This document shows positions 1 to 7,638 of a stretch of DNA of 7,965 nucleotides, piece by piece. A program made the translations under genes and the position numbers. Every line of letters begins with the position of its first letter. Position 1 is the first letter of the stretch. Origin of the DNA: Solirubrobacteraceae bacterium (GTDB taxonomy: Bacteria > Actinomycetota > Thermoleophilia > Solirubrobacterales > Solirubrobacteraceae); NCBI GenBank assembly GCA_025928415.1, contig JAICJK010000090.1, forward strand, positions 1 through 7,965. The letters are read 5' to 3'. The notes beneath the pieces were generated by a model. It was given only the letters and a program-made list of their open reading frames with translations, made no database searches and was not told the origin of the DNA.

Positions 1-18
1 GCGACCGGCTGGGCCACC

Positions 19-494
19 TCACGCACCGAGGATGCGGACCGCGAGGTGGGCGGCGTTGCGCGGGTTGTCGAGCCCGACCGCGGCGACCGGCACCCCGGGC
101 GGCATCTGCCCCACGGAGAGGATCGCGTCGAGGCCGCCGGCGGCGCTCAGGCGCCCGGACAGCGGGACGCCGATGACCGGCAGGTCCGTATGGGCCGCGG
201 CGACGCCCGGCAGGGCGGCGGACAGCCCGGCGCCCGCGATGATGACCCGCAGCCCGCGGCCGCGCGCGCTGCGGCAGTACTCGGCCACCCGCTCGGGGTC
301 GCGATGGGCGGACATCACCTCGATCTCGTACGGGATCTCCGCCTCGCGCAGGACCGCGCCCGCCTTCTGCATCGTCTCCATGTCGGAGGCCGAGCCCATG
401 ATGATCCCCACGCGGGGACCGTCGGGCGCGGCGTCCGGCGCCGGCGCGAGCGCCTCCTCCGTCAGGGTGCCGACCTGTTCCACCTGCTGTTCGC

Positions 495-498
<4 letters not shown>
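19..498 (-). CDS. purE: N5-carboxyaminoimidazole ribonucleotide mutase PurE
   Basis: 159-residue PurE, the de novo purine enzyme that converts N5-CAIR to CAIR after PurK in bacteria. Seen in the sequence: an N-terminal extension of about 27 residues rich in Ala, Pro and Glu, then the first beta strand and nucleotide-binding loop GSASD (35-39), the catalytic SAHR motif (63-66, His65), [11 protein letters not shown] (88-98), GVPLSG (110-115) and QMPPGVPVA (131-139). Length matches the family (about 160). The ATG (498-496) overlaps the purD TGA as ATGA, so translation is probably coupled; a GGAGAGG 14 nt upstream and a GGGA 7 nt upstream are possible ribosome-binding sites. Odd point: the His of the class I loop signature AAHLPG is Ala here (Ala95). 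The fold and the other motifs leave the family call safe; which PurE subclass or activity applies is inferred. purK is not in the window and could lie to the left. Confidence 0.95.
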
Positions 499-1769
<1,271 letters not shown>

Positions 1770-1773
1770 GTCA

Positions 1774-1800
1774 GGCGGCGCGCCCGGCGCCGGCGGCGCG
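1774..1800. repeat. 9-bp direct repeat between the GYD gene and purD
   Basis: GGCGGCGCG occurs at 1774-1782 and again at 1792-1800, an 18-bp period, with the palindrome CCGGCGCCGG (1784-1793) between and overlapping them. It fills most of the 36-nt gap just before the purD start and could fold in the mRNA. In such GC-rich DNA this may be chance. Confidence 0.3.
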
Positions 1801-1805
1801 GTCGC

Positions 1806-2087
1806 TCACAGGCTCGCGATGAAGTCGTCGATCGGGATGGCCGCGAGCGTCTCGTAGCGCCCCGTGCCGCGCGAGCCGAGCTCGAGCGAGACGCGCGCCA
1901 TCGTGGCCTCGTCCGGGGCCTCGACGATGTTCACGAAGTCGAACCGGCCGAGGGTCGACCACTGCGCGGTCACGGTCGCCCCGAGCTGCTCGACCTCCTT
2001 GTTGACCTCCCGGATGCGCTGCGGGTTGTTCTTGACCGTCTGCACGCCCTCGGGGGTCAGGGTGGTGAGCATGATGTACGTCGGCAT
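1806..2087 (-). CDS. GYD-domain protein
   Basis: 93-residue protein that looks like a complete GYD-domain protein (a small ferredoxin-like alpha/beta family of unknown biochemical role). Visible landmarks: an N-terminal strand [11 protein letters not shown] (4-14), an amphipathic helix ending in [10 protein letters not shown] (30-39), the family core [14 protein letters not shown] (46-59), where the eponymous GYD reads GRFD, and the C-terminal strand [10 protein letters not shown] (76-85). The ATG at 2087-2085 is supported by a strong GGAGG 8 nt upstream (2100-2096). No signal peptide or membrane segment. It is first in a likely operon with purD and purE and divergent from a secreted-protein gene with only 55 bp between the starts. 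Its position suggests a link with purine synthesis, but that is inference from context only. Confidence 0.8.
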   Translation of the reverse strand: MPTYIMLTTLTPEGVQTVKNNPQRIREVNKEVEQLGATVTAQWSTLGRFDFVNIVEAPDEATMARVSLELGSRGTGRYETLAAIPIDDFIASL

Positions 2088-2142
2088 TGGCGTCGCCTCC
2101 GGTTCGACCGCGTGTGAGCGACCGTCCTACCATACGCGCCCC
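2088..2142. promoter_or_regulatory. Divergent promoter region, GYD-purD-purE / secreted protein
   Basis: The only space between two divergent starts is 55 bp. Leftward, GGAGG (2100-2096) is a clear ribosome-binding site and TATGGT (2134-2129) is a possible -10. Rightward, TACCAT (2128-2133) is a possible -10 ending 9 bp before the ATG of the secreted-protein gene, which has no Shine-Dalgarno sequence, so that mRNA may be leaderless. The two candidate -10 elements overlap almost completely. No convincing -35 is visible for either, so the promoter positions are tentative. Confidence 0.4.
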
Positions 2143-2874
2143 ATGAGGTACCGCCCCGCGGCGCTCGCCGCCTGCCTGCTCACCGCGGCCGCCGCGCCGG
2201 CCGTCGCGCCGGGCATCGCCTCCGCCGCCCCGGCCATCCGCGTCGACCGCCCGTGCTACGCCGATCCGAGCCTGCGCGAGGACCGCGTGCACCTGACCGG
2301 CAGCGGCTTCATCCCGCAGGCCACCTACCAGGTCACGCTCGACGGCAGGGAGCTGCCGGGCGGCACCGGCCAGGTCGGCGCGACCGGCCAGATCGACGGC
2401 TCGTTCGCCGCGCCCGACCTCTCGATGCTCGGCAGGGGCGTGGGTGAGCACATCTACGAGCTCGGCGTCCACCAGGTCAACGACCAGGACGCCGACGCCC
2501 CGGTGATCAGCGCGGGCACGCAGTTCGGCGTCTCGCGCCTGTCGGTCGCCTTCCGCCCGGCGCGGGGCAACCCCAGCTCGCTGCGGGTGACCTACCGGAT
2601 GCAGGGCTTCAGCCTCGGGGGCCGCGTGACGCCGTCGGTCTACGTGCACTGGATCGCCCCGGACGGGCGCCTGCGGCGGACGGCGCGCGTCGGGACCGCG
2701 CTCGGGCCATGCGGCCAGATCCGCGCGAGCACCCGCCGGCGGCTGTTCCCGTTCCAGCCCGAGCGCGGGCGCTGGCGGCTGCAGTTCGACACCTCGCGTC
2801 ACTTCCGCAAGGGCCACGCGCACAGCGGGTTCCTGTACTACGCGATCCCGGTGGCGGTCACGCGGCTGCGCTGA
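2143..2874 (+). CDS. Secreted protein with signal peptide, probable Ig-like fold
   Basis: 243-residue protein of unknown function. An N-terminal signal peptide is clear: basic start MRYR, hydrophobic Ala/Leu core (about 7-22), and a likely cleavage at Ala-Ser-Ala (26-28) before the mature chain. The mature part is beta-rich; [19 protein letters not shown] (50-68) resembles repeats of extracellular Ig-like or adhesion-type domains. A second half (about 131-240) holds more alternating strands and an Arg-rich stretch (194-223). There are only two cysteines in the mature chain (38 and 190), possibly a disulfide. No lipobox, sortase motif or C-terminal anchor is seen, so release or loose wall association is inferred. 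An in-frame upstream ATG would extend the frame antisense over the GYD gene, but the signal peptide fixes the start at 2143. No Shine-Dalgarno is present. Its last 17 bp overlap the 3' end of clpB on the other strand. I cannot name a family. Confidence 0.8.
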   Translation: MRYRPAALAACLLTAAAAPAVAPGIASAAPAIRVDRPCYADPSLREDRVHLTGSGFIPQATYQVTLDGRELPGGTGQVGATGQIDGSFAAPDLSMLGRGVGEHIYELGVHQVNDQDADAPVISAGTQFGVSRLSVAFRPARGNPSSLRVTYRMQGFSLGGRVTPSVYVHWIAPDGRLRRTARVGTALGPCGQIRASTRRRLFPFQPERGRWRLQFDTSRHFRKGHAHSGFLYYAIPVAVTRLR

Positions 2875-5389
2875 CCGCCTCGGCCTTGGCGAGCACGAGC
2901 TCGCCGCCGGCGGCGTCGACGCGCACCGCGTCCCCGGGCCGGAAGGTCCCCTCGAGCAGCGCCAGCGCCAGCGGGTCCACGAGGCGCTTCTGGATGACCC
3001 GCTTGAGCGGGCGCGCACCGTAGGTCGGGTCGTAGCCGAGGTTGCCGAGCAGCTCCCGCGCGGCGGGGGTGAGCTCGACGTCGATGCCGCGCTCGGCCAC
3101 GCGGCCGACCAGGTGCTCGACCTGCAGGTCGACGATCTGGCCGATCTGCGCGCGGTCCAGCGCGTCGAACTCCACGATGTCGTCGAGGCGGTTGATGAAC
3201 TCGGGCTTGAACGTGCCCTCCACGTCCTGGGTGTTGGAGGTCATGATCAGCACGACGTTCTTGAAGTCGACCGTGCGGCCCTGGCCGTCGGTCAGGCGCC
3301 CGTCGTCCATGACCTGCAGCAGCACGTTGAACACGTCGGGGTGCGCCTTCTCGATCTCGTCGAGCAGGACCACGGTGTAGGGCCGGCGGCGGACGGCCTC
3401 GGTGAGCTGGCCGCCCTCCTCGTAGCCGACGTAGCCGGGGGGCGCGCCGACCAGGCGGCTGACGGCGTGCTTCTCCATGTACTCCGACATGTCGATCCGG
3501 ACCATCGCGTCCTGGGAGTCGAACATGAACTCGGCCAGCGCCCGGGCGAGCTCGGTCTTGCCGACGCCGGTGGGGCCGAGGAACAGGAACGAGCCGATCG
3601 GCCGGGCCGGGTCCGACAGGCCGGCGCGCGAGCGGCGCAGCGCGCTCGACACGGCGCTGACCGCCTCGTCCTGGCCGATGACCCGCTGGTGCAGGCGCTC
3701 CTCCATGTGCACGAGCTTCTCGACCTCGCCCTCCAGCAGGCGCGACACCGGGATGCCCGTCCAGCGGCCGACGATCTGCGCGATGTCCTCCGGCCCGACC
3801 TCCTCGCGCAGGAAGCCGGAGTCCGCGTCGGTGCGCTCCTCGGCCTCCGCGAGCTGCTTCTCGAGCTCGGGGATCTCGCCGTAGCGCAGCTCGGCGGCGC
3901 GCTGCAGGTCGGCGTCGCGCTGGGCGCGCTCGACGTCGGTGCGCGCCGTCTCCAGGCGCTGCTTCAGCTCGCCCACGGCGGTGATCGCGTCCTTCTCGCG
4001 CTGCCAGTCGGCCGTCATCGCGTCGCGGCGCTCGCGCAGCTCGGCGAGCTCGCGCTCGAGGACCTCCAGGCGCTCGCGCGAGGCGTCGTCGGTCTCGCGG
4101 GCGAGGGACGTCTGCTCGATCTCGAGCTGCATGATCCGGCGGTCGACCTCGTCGATCTCGACGGGCTTGGAGTCGATCTCGATGCGCAGCCCGGAGGCCG
4201 CCTCGTCCACGAGGTCGATGGCCTTGTCGGGCAGGAAGCGATCGGCGATGTAGCGGTCGCTGAGCGTCGCGGCGGCGATCAGCGCGGAGTCGAGCAGCCG
4301 CACGCGGTGGTGGCTCTCGTAGCGCTCCTGCAGGCCGCGGAGGATCGCGATCGTGTCCTCCACGCTCGGCTCGCCGACCAGCACCGGCTGGAAGCGCCGC
4401 TCCAGCGCGGCGTCCTTCTCGATGTGCTTGCGGTACTCGTCCAGCGTGGTCGCACCGACGGCCCGCAGCTCGCCGCGGGCGAGCATCGGCTTGAGCAGGT
4501 TGGCGGCGTCGACGGCGCCCTCGGCGGCGCCGGCGCCCACGATCGTGTGCAGCTCGTCGAGGAACAGGATGATCTGCCCGTCGGCGTCGGCGACCTCCTT
4601 CAGGACGGCCTTGAGCCGGTCCTCGAACTCGCCGCGGTACTTCGCGCCGGCGATCAGGGCGCCCATGTCGAGCGCGATGACGCGCCGGTCGCGCAGCCCC
4701 TCGGGGACGTCGCCGGAGACGATCCGGCGGGCCAGGCCCTCGACGATCGCGGTCTTGCCCACGCCGGGCTCGCCGATCAGGACGGGGTTGTTCTTCGTGC
4801 GGCGGGAGAGGACCTGGATGACGCGCCGGATCTCGTCGTCGCGCCCGATCACCGGGTCGAGCCGGCCGCGCTCGGCCGCCTCGGTGAGGTCGCGCCCGAA
4901 CTTCTCCAGCGCCTGGAACTTGTCCTCGGGGCTCTGGTCGGTGACGCGCTGGCTGCCGCGGACCTCGCCGAGCGCCTGCAGCAGGGCGTCCTTCGTCGCG
5001 CCCTGCGAGCGCAGCGCCTCGCCGGCGCGGGAGCCGTGGCCGGCGAGCGACAGCAGGATGTGCTCGGTCGAGACGTACTCGTCGGACAGCTCGCGCATCT
5101 CGTGCTCGGCGGCGCGCAGCACCTGCACGAGCTCGGACGCCGGGGAGGCGACCTCGCCACCCTCGCCCATCACCGGCAGGCCGTCGAGCGCGGCGTTCAG
5201 CTCGGCGCGGACCGCGCCGGGCGCGACGCCGAGCTTGCCCAGCACCGGCCCGACGATGCCGCCGTCCTGCTCGAGCAGCACGGCCAGCAGGTGCTCGGGG
5301 GTGACCTGCGGGTTGCGGCGGTCCTCGGCCAGCCGGGTGGCGGCCTGGACGGCCTCCTGGGACTTCAGCGTGAATCGGTCTGCGTTCAT
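2858..5389 (-). CDS. clpB: ATP-dependent chaperone ClpB (disaggregase)
   Basis: 843-residue Hsp100 hexameric unfoldase that threads aggregated protein through its pore together with DnaK/DnaJ/GrpE in the cytoplasm. Order of parts: Clp N-domain (1-145); AAA+ D1 with Walker A GEPGVGKT (206-213), pore loop KYRG (Tyr251), Walker B LFLDE (275-279) and Arg fingers 331-332; the ClpB-specific coiled-coil middle domain (about 400-525), rich in Glu, Arg and Leu; D2 with Walker A GPTGVGKT (605-612), pore loop GYVG (652-655), Walker B LLDE (675-678), sensor 1 Asn719, Arg finger Arg734 and sensor 2 GARPLKR (791-797). No ClpP-binding loop is seen, as expected for ClpB. ATG at 5389 has a GGAG 4 nt upstream and its own promoter. 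Odd: the D2 segment between sensor 1 and the conserved KPEFINR is only 8 residues (TQDVEGTF), shorter than in the ClpB proteins I recall. All catalytic residues are intact. Confidence 0.98.
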   Translation of the reverse strand: MNADRFTLKSQEAVQAATRLAEDRRNPQVTPEHLLAVLLEQDGGIVGPVLGKLGVAPGAVRAELNAALDGLPVMGEGGEVASPASELVQVLRAAEHEMRELSDEYVSTEHILLSLAGHGSRAGEALRSQGATKDALLQALGEVRGSQRVTDQSPEDKFQALEKFGRDLTEAAERGRLDPVIGRDDEIRRVIQVLSRRTKNNPVLIGEPGVGKTAIVEGLARRIVSGDVPEGLRDRRVIALDMGALIAGAKYRGEFEDRLKAVLKEVADADGQIILFLDELHTIVGAGAAEGAVDAANLLKPMLARGELRAVGATTLDEYRKHIEKDAALERRFQPVLVGEPSVEDTIAILRGLQERYESHHRVRLLDSALIAAATLSDRYIADRFLPDKAIDLVDEAASGLRIEIDSKPVEIDEVDRRIMQLEIEQTSLARETDDASRERLEVLERELAELRERRDAMTADWQREKDAITAVGELKQRLETARTDVERAQRDADLQRAAELRYGEIPELEKQLAEAEERTDADSGFLREEVGPEDIAQIVGRWTGIPVSRLLEGEVEKLVHMEERLHQRVIGQDEAVSAVSSALRRSRAGLSDPARPIGSFLFLGPTGVGKTELARALAEFMFDSQDAMVRIDMSEYMEKHAVSRLVGAPPGYVGYEEGGQLTEAVRRRPYTVVLLDEIEKAHPDVFNVLLQVMDDGRLTDGQGRTVDFKNVVLIMTSNTQDVEGTFKPEFINRLDDIVEFDALDRAQIGQIVDLQVEHLVGRVAERGIDVELTPAARELLGNLGYDPTYGARPLKRVIQKRLVDPLALALLEGTFRPGDAVRVDAAGGELVLAKAEAVSAAA

Positions 5390-5393
5390 GGGG

Positions 5394-5397
5394 CTCC
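5394..5397 (-). promoter_or_regulatory. clpB ribosome-binding site
   Basis: GGAG on the minus strand, 4 nt before the clpB ATG. The spacing is on the short side, but no better match lies near and the protein start is fixed by the Clp N-domain. Confidence 0.55.
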
Positions 5398-5405
5398 GCG
5401 TACGT

Positions 5406-5440
5406 GTTCAGATCTCAGCGTGACTGACTCAGATCTTAGC
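5406..5440. repeat. Pair of 14-bp direct repeats in the clpB promoter (candidate operator)
   Basis: Plus-strand units GTTCAGATCTCAGC (5406-5419) and ACTCAGATCTTAGC (5427-5440) match at 11 of 14 positions and start exactly 21 bp apart, two helical turns. Each contains the palindrome AGATCT. The right unit covers the clpB -10 and the left unit lies in the leader near the predicted transcription start, a layout that would suit a repressor. The known HspR site (HAIR, CTTGAGT-N7-ACTCAAG) is matched only in half-sites here (ACTCA at 5427-5431), so the binding protein is unassigned; HspR, encoded nearby, is the first candidate. Confidence 0.6.
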
Positions 5441-5460
5441 TCATCCGCGAGCGCCGTCAA
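5433..5460 (-). promoter_or_regulatory. clpB promoter, housekeeping-sigma type
   Basis: On the minus strand -35 TTGACG (5460-5455) and -10 TAAGAT (5438-5433) are separated by 16 bp. The -35 matches consensus at 5 of 6 and the -10 at 4 of 6 positions. Transcription would begin near 5426, giving a leader of about 37 nt. AT-rich bases are rare in this window, so the match stands out. Confidence 0.65.
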
Positions 5461-5478
5461 CCGCGCTTGGAGCGCGGT
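5460..5478. repeat. Perfect 8-bp inverted repeat upstream of the clpB -35
   Basis: ACCGCGCTTGGAGCGCGGT: arms ACCGCGCT and AGCGCGGT around a 3-base centre TGG. It touches the clpB -35 on one side and lies about 20 bp before the start of the divergent small gene on the other. It could be a protein-binding site or a hairpin in the leader of the small gene's mRNA. There is no T-run, so it is not a standard terminator. Confidence 0.45.
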
Positions 5479-5498
5479 CGCGCGGGTAGGCCCGACCC

Positions 5499-5711
5499 AT
5501 GACCAAGCATGACCCGCCCCCGCACGACGAGCACGCGCGCGAGCCGCTCGGCCCGTTCACGCCGGACGACGAGACGCCCCTCGGCGACACCCCGGAGGCG
5601 CACGACGAGATCAGCCCGCACGACCTGCCCAAGGATCACCCGGGCCGCCGAGCGGCGGAGGAGCAGGCGGGGGGCGAGGGCGGCACGACCCGGGGCGACG
5701 TCGGCGACTGA
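5499..5711 (+). CDS. Small acidic hydrophilic protein, function unknown
   Basis: 70-residue protein with no signal peptide, membrane segment or cysteine. It is rich in Asp, Glu, His, Pro and Gly, begins with a His/Pro/Asp-rich stretch, and has a patterned middle with TPLGDTPEAHDEIS (26-39) and HDLPKDHPGR (41-50), then a short helix-prone RRAAEEQ and a Gly-rich acidic tail. It is probably disordered. The patterned middle looks conserved rather than random, and I recall similar short hypothetical proteins in high-GC actinobacteria, although I cannot confirm this. ATG at 5499 follows GGGTAGG with 8 nt spacing. It is divergent from clpB (109 bp between starts) and converges with the last ORF of the chaperone operon (18 bp between stops). 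Sharing the clpB control region suggests a stress-related role, which is inference only. Confidence 0.65.
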   Translation: MTKHDPPPHDEHAREPLGPFTPDDETPLGDTPEAHDEISPHDLPKDHPGRRAAEEQAGGEGGTTRGDVGD

Positions 5712-5720
5712 GCGCCGCCG

Positions 5721-5743
5721 CCGCGCCGGTCAGGCCGGCGCGG
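5721..5743. terminator. GC hairpin between convergent genes, possible bidirectional terminator
   Basis: Arms CCGCGCCGG (5721-5729) and CCGGCGCGG (5735-5743) pair perfectly over 9 bp with a 5-base loop TCAGG that includes the TGA of the leftward ORF (5732-5730). It sits just after the stop of the rightward small gene (5711). No T-run follows on either strand, so it may act as a weak or factor-assisted terminator, or simply reflect high GC. Confidence 0.4.
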
Positions 5744-5942
5744 GCGCGGCCGTGCGTTCCGCGAGCCGCGCGGCGGCCGCCTCGAGGGCGGGGGTCGCCG
5801 AGATCTGCGGCCCCCAGCCCCGCGCGATGTCCGGGCGCAGCGCCGCGTCGCGCGTGGCCACGATGCAGGCGACGCCGCGGGCGATCAGCGCCGCCGCCGC
5901 GGGGCCGACCATGACCGGCTGCTGCTGGGGACAGGGCGCCAC
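5730..5942 (-). CDS. 70-codon ORF, possible remnant of a PPOX-type flavin/pyridoxamine oxidase-like protein
   Basis: Reads from GTG (5942-5940) preceded by GGGGTAGG at 8 nt spacing, 24 nt after the hspR stop, so it is probably the last gene of the grpE-dnaJ-hspR transcript. Residues about 15-43 (ALIARGVACIVATRDA, then LRPDIARGWGPQIS) look like the first helix and beta strands of the split-barrel pyridoxamine 5'-phosphate oxidase-like family, whose members are usually about 130-160 residues. After that the chain turns into an Ala-rich helix-prone tail and stops, and no continuation of the domain is seen in the other frames. It is therefore either a truncated gene or a short protein that only resembles that family. 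An internal ATG (5912) is possible but lacks a ribosome-binding site. Function unknown. Confidence 0.5.
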   Translation of the reverse strand: MAPCPQQQPVMVGPAAAALIARGVACIVATRDAALRPDIARGWGPQISATPALEAAAARLAERTAAPAPA

Positions 5943-5966
5943 GGCGCGAACCTACCCCGGCGACGC

Positions 5967-6488
5967 TCAGGACGACTGGCGCCCGTCGCGGTCGTCGCGG
6001 TCCACACGGTCCTCGCGCTCGACGCGGATCCGCGTGCGCTGCGGCTTGACGTCCGCCGCCCGCACGAGGTCGGCGCCCGGGCGCCGCTCGTAGCGCACGA
6101 GGTCGGCGCGGACCTCGTCGCGCCGGTGCTCCAGCGAGGCGATCTCGTCCATGAGCTGGGCGGCGCGGCGCTCGAGGGCGCCGACCTTGCGCTGCATGCG
6201 CTCGAGCTCGCTCTCGAGCTCGAGCACGCGCTCGACGCCCGCCAGGTTGAGCCCGAGGTCGGTCGTCATCTCCTGGATGCGCCGCAGCCGGTCCACGTCG
6301 GCCTGGGAGTACAGGCGCGTGCCCTTCGGCGAGCGCTTGGGCTCGATCAGGCCGCGCTGCTCGTACATGCGCAGGGTCTGCGGGTGCATCTCGGCCAGCT
6401 CGGCGGCCACCGAGATCATGAACACCCCGCGGTCGGAGGAGACCGTGACCCGGGTCGTCGTCCGGCGTGCGCGGCGCGGGACGGGCAT
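5967..6488 (-). CDS. hspR: HspR, MerR-family heat-shock repressor
   Basis: 173-residue MerR-type regulator recognised as HspR by ISVAAELAEMHPQTLRMYEQ (25-44), the wing YSQADVDRLRRIQEM (60-74) and GLNLAGVERVLELE (79-92), all close to HspR of Streptomyces and Mycobacterium. A long coiled coil follows (about 88-135) and then a charged tail. In actinobacteria HspR binds HAIR sites with DnaK as co-repressor and controls the dnaK operon and clpB. The ATG (6488-6486) shares one base with the dnaJ TGA (TGATG), with GGGG about 8 nt upstream, indicating coupling. An internal start closer to ISVAAE (GTG at Val14 or Val16, ATG at Met24) is possible, as the first 20 residues are a basic Arg/Thr stretch. 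Odd: the C-terminus ends in an Arg/Asp/Glu run (ERED..DRDDRDGR, 157-170) in place of the hydrophobic ALVVW-type end seen in the Streptomyces and Mycobacterium proteins. Confidence 0.92.
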   Translation of the reverse strand: MPVPRRARRTTTRVTVSSDRGVFMISVAAELAEMHPQTLRMYEQRGLIEPKRSPKGTRLYSQADVDRLRRIQEMTTDLGLNLAGVERVLELESELERMQRKVGALERRAAQLMDEIASLEHRRDEVRADLVRYERRPGADLVRAADVKPQRTRIRVEREDRVDRDDRDGRQSS

Positions 6489-7633
6489 CAGGACGTCCCC
6501 GCCCCGGCGGGCTCCTGCGCCCGGAACAGGCGCGAGCGCGGGTTGGCGTCCATCACGGCCGACAGCTTGTCGACCGCCTCGGACTGCTCGGCGGACAGGC
6601 TGGCCGGCACGTCGATGACGAACCGGTAGTGGATGTCCCCGCGGCCCTTGGCGCCCAGCCGCGGCGGCCCCTCGCCGCGCAGGCGCTGGACCGTCCCCGA
6701 GCGCGTGCCCGCCGGCACGCGCAGCTTCTTGGCGCCGTTGAGCGTGGGGACCTCGACCTCGGCGCCGCGCGCGGCCTCCGGGAAGGTGATCGGGACCTCG
6801 ACCTCCACGTGCTCGCCCTTGCGGACGAAGATCGGCGACTGCTCGACCTTGGTGATCACATAGAGGTCGCCGCTCGGGCCGCCGTGGGGCCCGGGCTCGC
6901 CCTTGCCGCCGACGCGCACGCGCGAGCCGTCCTTGACCCCGGCGGGGATGTTCACGCGGTACTTGCGCACGGTGCGCGTCGCGCCCGAGCCGTGGCAGGT
7001 CGGGCACGGGTCCTCGATGACCGTCCCGGCGCCGTGGCAGCGCGAGCAGGGCTGGGAGATCGAGAACAGCCCCTGGCCCTGGCTCTCGATGCCGCGGCCC
7101 TGGCAGCGCGGGCAGACCTTGGGGCTCGTCCCGGGCTTCGCGCCGGTGCCGCGGCACGTGGCGCAGGTCTGCGAGGTCGGGACGGCGAGCGAGACCTGCG
7201 TGCCGTGCATCGCCTGCTCGAAGGAGATCGCGACCTCGGTCTCGAGGTCGCCGCCGCGCTCGGGCCGCGGCGCGCGCGCCCCGGACTGCTGGCCGCGCCC
7301 GGCCCCGGCGCCGCCGCCCGCGCCGCCGAAGAGGTTGTTGAGGATGTCGCCGATGCCGCCGGCGTCGAAGCCGCCGAAGCCGCCGCCGGCCGGCCCGCCC
7401 GGGCCGCCCGCCGTCCCGAACAGGCTGCCGCGGTCGTACTGCTTGCGCTTCTCGGGGTCGCCCAGGACGTCGTAGGCCGCCTGGATCTCCTTGAAGCGCG
7501 CCTCGGCCTTGGCGTCGCCCGGGTTGCGGTCCGGGTGGTGCTGGCGCACGAGCTTGCGGTGCGCCTTCTTGATGTCGTCCTGGCTCGCCTTGCGGTCGAC
7601 GCCGAGGACCTTGTAGAGGTCGTCCCTGGCCAT
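6488..7633 (-). CDS. dnaJ: Chaperone protein DnaJ (type I Hsp40)
   Basis: 381-residue co-chaperone that delivers clients to DnaK and stimulates its ATPase. Full type I layout: J-domain (1-68) with HPD at 33-35; Gly/Phe region (about 72-112) including GDILNNLFG; four zinc motifs CATCRGTG (157), CPRCQGRG (174), CSRCHGAG (196) and CPTCHGSG (210) supplying two zinc sites; then the two beta client-binding domains and dimerisation end (about 220-365). Length is normal. ATG at 7633 follows the grpE TAG by 5 nt with no Shine-Dalgarno, so translation probably depends on grpE. The next gene, hspR, starts within its stop codon. Odd: position 25, usually Tyr in the DnaK-contacting helix II (KAYRKL), is His here (KAHRKL). 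Confidence 0.97.
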   Translation of the reverse strand: MARDDLYKVLGVDRKASQDDIKKAHRKLVRQHHPDRNPGDAKAEARFKEIQAAYDVLGDPEKRKQYDRGSLFGTAGGPGGPAGGGFGGFDAGGIGDILNNLFGGAGGGAGAGRGQQSGARAPRPERGGDLETEVAISFEQAMHGTQVSLAVPTSQTCATCRGTGAKPGTSPKVCPRCQGRGIESQGQGLFSISQPCSRCHGAGTVIEDPCPTCHGSGATRTVRKYRVNIPAGVKDGSRVRVGGKGEPGPHGGPSGDLYVITKVEQSPIFVRKGEHVEVEVPITFPEAARGAEVEVPTLNGAKKLRVPAGTRSGTVQRLRGEGPPRLGAKGRGDIHYRFVIDVPASLSAEQSEAVDKLSAVMDANPRSRLFRAQEPAGAGTS

Positions 7634-7638
7634 CGTCG

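Noticed and set aside
1..18. Start of a further minus-strand gene (GTG at 17-15 reading M-A-Q-P-V)
   Set aside because: Too few codons to support a gene call, although an operon continuation here is likely.
1864..2142. 93-codon N-terminal extension of the secreted-protein frame
   Set aside because: Antisense to the GYD gene; the signal peptide begins at 2143.
1771..3018. Minus-strand frame of 415 codons bridging clpB's end, the secreted-protein gene and the GYD gene
   Set aside because: Frame-shifted relative to ClpB and the GYD protein and antisense to a signal-peptide protein; no recognisable domain.
5406..5440. Canonical HAIR or CIRCE element before clpB
   Set aside because: Best alignment to HAIR gives only half-sites (about 8 of 14 overall), and TTAGCTC does not have the CIRCE partner arm.
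3113..5512. Long plus-strand open frame of 799 codons opposite clpB
   Set aside because: It mirrors clpB; its composition (runs of Leu, Asp, Gln, Val, Ala, Arg without domains) is what antisense of a GC-rich gene gives. ClpB has all expected motifs.
5441..5639. Short minus-strand frames just upstream of clpB
   Set aside because: They run across the clpB promoter and antisense to the small acidic gene, and have Ser/Arg/Gly-rich sequence without a pattern.
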